Positions 45,804 to 48,602 of a stretch of 48,602 nucleotides of DNA are shown in pieces. Both the position numbers and the translations under genes were made by a program. The stretch spans positions 1 to 48,602 of the IMG/VR virus record IMGVR_UViG_3300010313_000125, one strand, 5' to 3'. Within the stretch, counting starts at the first letter, position 1, and the number at the start of each line of letters is the position of its first letter. The notes below the pieces were generated by a model that did no database searches, was not told the DNA's origin, and saw nothing but the letters and a program-made list of their open reading frames with translations. Origin of the DNA: a virus.

Positions 45804-47446
45804 TCATCGACAACTTTGCCGGCGGTGGCGGAGCTTCCACTGGAATCGAAATGGCTATAGGCCGCTCAGTTGATATCGCAATAAACCATGACCCTGATGC
45901 CATCGCAATGCACACAGCGAATCACCCGGGCACCCTGCACTACTGCGAATCTGTATTTGACGTGGATCCACTGCAGGCCACAGCAGGCCGCCCAGTTGAT
46001 CTATGTTGGCTGTCTCCGGACTGCACTCATTTCAGCAAAGCCAAAGGCTCAAAGCCGGTTAGCAAATTTATCCGCGGCCTTGGTTGGATTGCTGTGCGCT
46101 GGGCGTTAAAGGTCAGGCCAAAAGCGCTAATGCTGGAAAATGTCGAAGAGTATCAGACCTGGGGGCCGCTGGTTGCTGATGACGAAGGCAATCACTACCC
46201 ATGCCCTGACCGCAAAGGCGAAACCTTCAAAGCATTCGTGGCAATTCTGAGCACCGGCATTGCACCAGACCACCCGGCACTTGCGGAATGCTGCGAAGTG
46301 CTTGGTATTACAGATCCAACACCACTGATTAAAGGGCTGGGCTACAAAGTGGAATGGCGGGAGCTGCGTGCCTGTGACTATGGCGCCCCAACCATTCGAA
46401 AGCGGCTGTTTATGGTTGCCCGGTGTGACGGACGGCCGATTGTATGGCCAGCACCAACACACGGAAAGCCGGATAGCAAAGAGGTCAAAGCCGGCCTGTT
46501 GAAACCATACCGCACAGCTGCTGAATGCATCGACTGGTCTATTCCATGCCCGAGCATTTTCGGACGCAAAAAGCCGCTGGCAGATGCCACCATGAAGCGG
46601 ATAGCAAAAGGCTTGGTGCGTTATGTCATCGAGGCAGAAAAGCCATTCATTGTAGAAGGCCAGTTCACTCCGTTTATCACTGAGCACGCTAATGCCAGTA
46701 ATCAGCGCAACATGCCGGCTGATGAACCGCTGCGCACTATCTGTGCCCAGGTGAAAGGCGGACATTTTGCAGTCGTGGCGCCGGTAATCGCTCGCCAGTT
46801 CGGCAAGTCTATCGGCCATGGTATTGATGAGCCAAGTGCAACTATCACCGCAGGTGGCGGAGGTAAGTCTCAGCTGGTTACTGCGTTCATGACAAAATTT
46901 AGAACTGGCTCTATTGGCTACGAACTTGAATCACCGGTTCACACGATAACCGCAGGCGGAAAACAAAAGCGCCCTGGCACAGCAAATACACAAGCCCTGA
47001 TAACCAGTCACTTGGTGAAACTGCGCGGCACCTGCAAAGACGGTCAACCGGTTACTGACCCGATGCCAACAATTACAGCTGGTGGCAATCATGTTGGTGA
47101 GGTTCGGGCGTTCTTACTGAAGTATTACGGAAACGAACAGGACGGCTGCGAACTACAAGACCCGCTGCACACAATCACTGGCCGTGACCGCTTTGGTCTT
47201 GTCACAGTGAATGGCGTCGACCATGTAATCGTCGATATCGGCATGCGTATGCTGCAGCCGCACGAGCTGTTTAAAGCTCAGGGCTTTCCAGTGGATTACA
47301 TCATTGACCGCGATGCATCAGGCAAGCCGATGACCAAAGCTGCACAGGTTGGCCGGTGTGGAAACTCGGTACCACCACCACTGGCAGAAGCATTAGTTCG
47401 CGCAAACCTGCCAGAGCTTTGCATTCGTGAACAGGAGGCAGCATGA
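45791..47446 (+). CDS. DNA (cytosine-5) methyltransferase
   Basis: The 551-residue product has motif I (NFAGGGGASTG), a catalytic loop SPDC with Cys78, and ENV at 116-118. The family usually has PPC or PCQ, so SPDC is a variant seen in some phage enzymes. The second half (about 300-490) has a string of similar modules, xPxxTITAGGxxK or HTITGRD, probably making up the target recognition region. A final PHELFKAQGFPxDY and QVGRCGNSVPP are conserved motifs IX/X. No restriction partner lies nearby. Confidence 0.93.
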   Translation: MRGLIIDNFAGGGGASTGIEMAIGRSVDIAINHDPDAIAMHTANHPGTLHYCESVFDVDPLQATAGRPVDLCWLSPDCTHFSKAKGSKPVSKFIRGLGWIAVRWALKVRPKALMLENVEEYQTWGPLVADDEGNHYPCPDRKGETFKAFVAILSTGIAPDHPALAECCEVLGITDPTPLIKGLGYKVEWRELRACDYGAPTIRKRLFMVARCDGRPIVWPAPTHGKPDSKEVKAGLLKPYRTAAECIDWSIPCPSIFGRKKPLADATMKRIAKGLVRYVIEAEKPFIVEGQFTPFITEHANASNQRNMPADEPLRTICAQVKGGHFAVVAPVIARQFGKSIGHGIDEPSATITAGGGGKSQLVTAFMTKFRTGSIGYELESPVHTITAGGKQKRPGTANTQALITSHLVKLRGTCKDGQPVTDPMPTITAGGNHVGEVRAFLLKYYGNEQDGCELQDPLHTITGRDRFGLVTVNGVDHVIVDIGMRMLQPHELFKAQGFPVDYIIDRDASGKPMTKAAQVGRCGNSVPPPLAEALVRANLPELCIREQEAA

Positions 47447-47610
47447 ATTACCTACTGCTATTGGCAGCATCGCTCAGCTTTGGACTGTTTTGTGTGGTGA
47501 TGTTAATCGGACTGATTGGCAAAGGCATGAAACGTGGTGAAAGGAAAGCTGCACTGGCGTCATTAGCGCTGACTCTCATACTTGGAACCGCTTATTGGTG
47601 GAGCAATTAA
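47443..47610 (+). CDS. 55-aa two-helix membrane protein
   Basis: Two hydrophobic segments (LLLLAASLSFGLFCVVMLIGLIG and LASLALTLILGTAYWW) flank a basic loop KGMKRGERKAA, so both ends should be outside and the loop inside. The ATG overlaps the methyltransferase stop (ATGA), and the stop overlaps the next start codon by one base. Its early-operon location argues against a holin but does not exclude it. It may instead act as an envelope-level exclusion or takeover protein. Confidence 0.72.
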   Translation: MNYLLLLAASLSFGLFCVVMLIGLIGKGMKRGERKAALASLALTLILGTAYWWSN

Positions 47611-48074
47611 TGGCATATGCAAAAGATACTAACGTCAGCCAAACAGCAAGCTTGCTGGAAATTGAGCGGACTCTCGAAAGATATGGCGCCGACCAATTCA
47701 TGTATGGCCGCAAGACAGACTGTGCAGTAATTGGCTTTGTGATGGCCGGTAGGCAAGTGCGGATCCAAGTCACAATGCCAGACAAAACCGACAGGCATTT
47801 TTGGAAGACTGAAACAGGCCGTGACCGCACTGAGTCTGCGGCAATCAAAGAGTGGGAGCAAGCTTGCAAGCAGCGTTATCGAGCTCTGGCATTAGTGGTT
47901 AAGGCCAAGCTGGAAGCAGTCGAAGCAGGCATAACAACCTTTGAAGAGGAGTTTATGGCACACCTTGTTTTACCTGGTGGCGAAACGGTTGGCCAACGAT
48001 TAATGCCCGAAATATCGGAAGCGCAACGAAGCGGGAAATTACCGCCATTGCTTCCTCATTTGAACAACTCTTGA
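47610..48074 (+). CDS. Conserved phage protein next to ssb
   Basis: The 154-residue product has an N-terminal MAYAKDTNVSQTASLLEIERTL, a middle with beta strands (GRQVRIQVTMPDK) and a helical LVVKAKLEAVEAGITTFEEEFMAHLVLP block that I recall from many phage early regions, often near recombination genes. GGAG precedes the start. The function is unknown, but the repeated linkage with ssb and recombinases suggests a role in DNA handling. Confidence 0.75.
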   Translation: MAYAKDTNVSQTASLLEIERTLERYGADQFMYGRKTDCAVIGFVMAGRQVRIQVTMPDKTDRHFWKTETGRDRTESAAIKEWEQACKQRYRALALVVKAKLEAVEAGITTFEEEFMAHLVLPGGETVGQRLMPEISEAQRSGKLPPLLPHLNNS

Positions 48075-48088
48075 GTATGAAATTCACT

Positions 48089-48106
48089 AACCCACTCCCG
48101 GGTTTT
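48089..48106 (+). terminator. Weak terminator-like hairpin before ssb
   Basis: AACCC and GGGTT can pair around six bases and are followed by a TTTTATTT tract. The stem is short, so only partial termination is likely. It may lower ssb readthrough from the long operon. Confidence 0.35.
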
Positions 48107-48116
48107 ATTTATGACC

Positions 48117-48137
48117 GCATTAAACCAGGTTTAATGC
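48117..48137. repeat. 21-bp palindrome upstream of ssb
   Basis: GCATTAAACC and GGTTTAATGC form perfect 10-bp arms around a single A, ending 21 bases before the ssb ATG. The one-base centre is unsuited to an RNA hairpin loop, so a DNA-binding dimer site is more likely. The protein that binds is unknown; the HTH proteins at 43917 and 44105 are candidates. Confidence 0.7.
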
Positions 48138-48158
48138 CGGCAAACACAAGGAACACAG

Positions 48159-48602
48159 ATGTCTACAACAATTACAGGTAAGCTCAATAAACACGCTCAA
48201 ATCTTCCCAGCTGGAGAGTCAACCGGCTTCGGAATCCGGCTGGGTGTTAAATTCTACAACCGGGATACCAAGCAGGAAGAATGGACAAACTACCAGGCTG
48301 TTGTATTTGCCAAAGCTGCAGCTCAGGTTCAGTTCTACACTCAGACCCTAGTCGAAGGTGCTATTGTCGAAATCAGTGGTGACAAGCAGCGGATCCGGCA
48401 ATTCCAAGGGCAAAATGGACTGCAACTGTCGATAGAAATTCTGGACGCTAAACTCGGTTTTATCGGTGGTAATCCAGTGCAGGCGAGCGCTCCGCAGTCG
48501 AGCAGGTCACCGAGTCCGGCACAAGCATACAACGCACCAGGCACAAGTTATGGACAGCAGAACCAGCAGCCGGCGGTTGAATTTGATGACATACCTTTCT
48601 AG
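48159..48602 (+). CDS. ssb: Single-stranded DNA-binding protein
   Basis: The 147-residue product has an OB-fold N-terminal domain (about 1-105, with TTITGKLNKHAQIFPAG and NYQAVVFAKAAAQVQFY), a Gln/Ser/Pro-rich linker and an acidic tip VEFDDIPF, the typical SSB tail that binds partner proteins. It supports phage replication and the RecT pathway. AAGGA six bases upstream supports the start. The gene ends exactly at the end of the window, so what follows is unseen. Confidence 0.92.
   Translation: MSTTITGKLNKHAQIFPAGESTGFGIRLGVKFYNRDTKQEEWTNYQAVVFAKAAAQVQFYTQTLVEGAIVEISGDKQRIRQFQGQNGLQLSIEILDAKLGFIGGNPVQASAPQSSRSPSPAQAYNAPGTSYGQQNQQPAVEFDDIPF

Noticed and set aside
46127-46819. Open minus-strand frame of 230 codons inside the cytosine methyltransferase gene
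   Set aside because: It is a mirror of a clear enzyme gene, with a product of no family character and no promoter.

Overview
This window looks like most or all of a temperate tailed-phage genome of a gammaproteobacterium, probably a short-tailed (podovirus-like) mosaic. It holds lambda/P22-style control genes (CI, Cro, CP76-type CII, O, P, Q, RusA), an N4-gp56-type major capsid protein, a P22-like adaptor and propeller-like tail protein, and a very large virion protein of the ejected polyvalent type. Every recognisable gene is a phage gene. No chromosomal genes, rRNA, tRNA, IS element or CRISPR array was seen. The host assignment is inferred from protein families and from a base composition that looks close to 50% GC. 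The window starts and stops exactly on stop codons, so its ends are probably cut at gene boundaries and need not be the physical ends of the phage.

Layout. (1) Positions 1-2229 form a P22 immI-like secondary immunity region: a divergent Mnt-like ribbon-helix-helix gene, two Arc-like genes, a small unknown gene and a Bro-N/KilAC antirepressor, with two inverted-repeat operators between the divergent genes and a terminator at the end. (2) Positions 2228-29903 (minus strand) are the late virion genes. Read in the direction of transcription they are small and large terminase, portal, a 59-aa protein, scaffold, capsid, adaptor, propeller-like protein, a long run of fibre and receptor-binding genes, and the ejection proteins ending in a 2211-aa polypeptide. 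(3) Positions 29905-31580 are the lysis cassette: a SAR endolysin, Rz with an out-of-frame Rz1, and a coiled-coil/TM protein. A perfect -35 promoter followed by two terminators lies upstream, a lambda pR'-like late control region. (4) Positions 31583-37735 (minus strand) are the early-right operon: Cro, CII-like, a zinc-finger protein, O, P, RusA, a Q-type antiterminator and two related AP2/HNH-like genes. An iteron-type replication origin candidate lies inside the O gene. (5) Positions 37736-39261 are the immunity core: CI with a probable leaderless transcript, a secreted-protein moron gene, and operator clusters on both sides. (6) Positions 39262-48602 (plus strand) are the early-left operon: a Cas4-like nuclease, a DnaQ-like exonuclease, RecT, an SbcC/Rad50-like ATPase, adenine and cytosine DNA methyltransferases, small unknowns and SSB.

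How it fits together. In a lysogen CI would hold both early promoters off, and the Mnt-like protein would keep the antirepressor silent. On induction Cro, CII, O and P start replication at the internal origin, the rightward operon supplies recombination, methylation and SSB functions, and Q would let RNA polymerase pass the two terminators after the late promoter so that the lysis, packaging, head, tail and ejection genes are made as one leftward transcript. Further hairpins between late genes may set their relative output. No integrase, partition or telomere-resolvase gene is present in the window, so the mode of prophage maintenance cannot be read from it.
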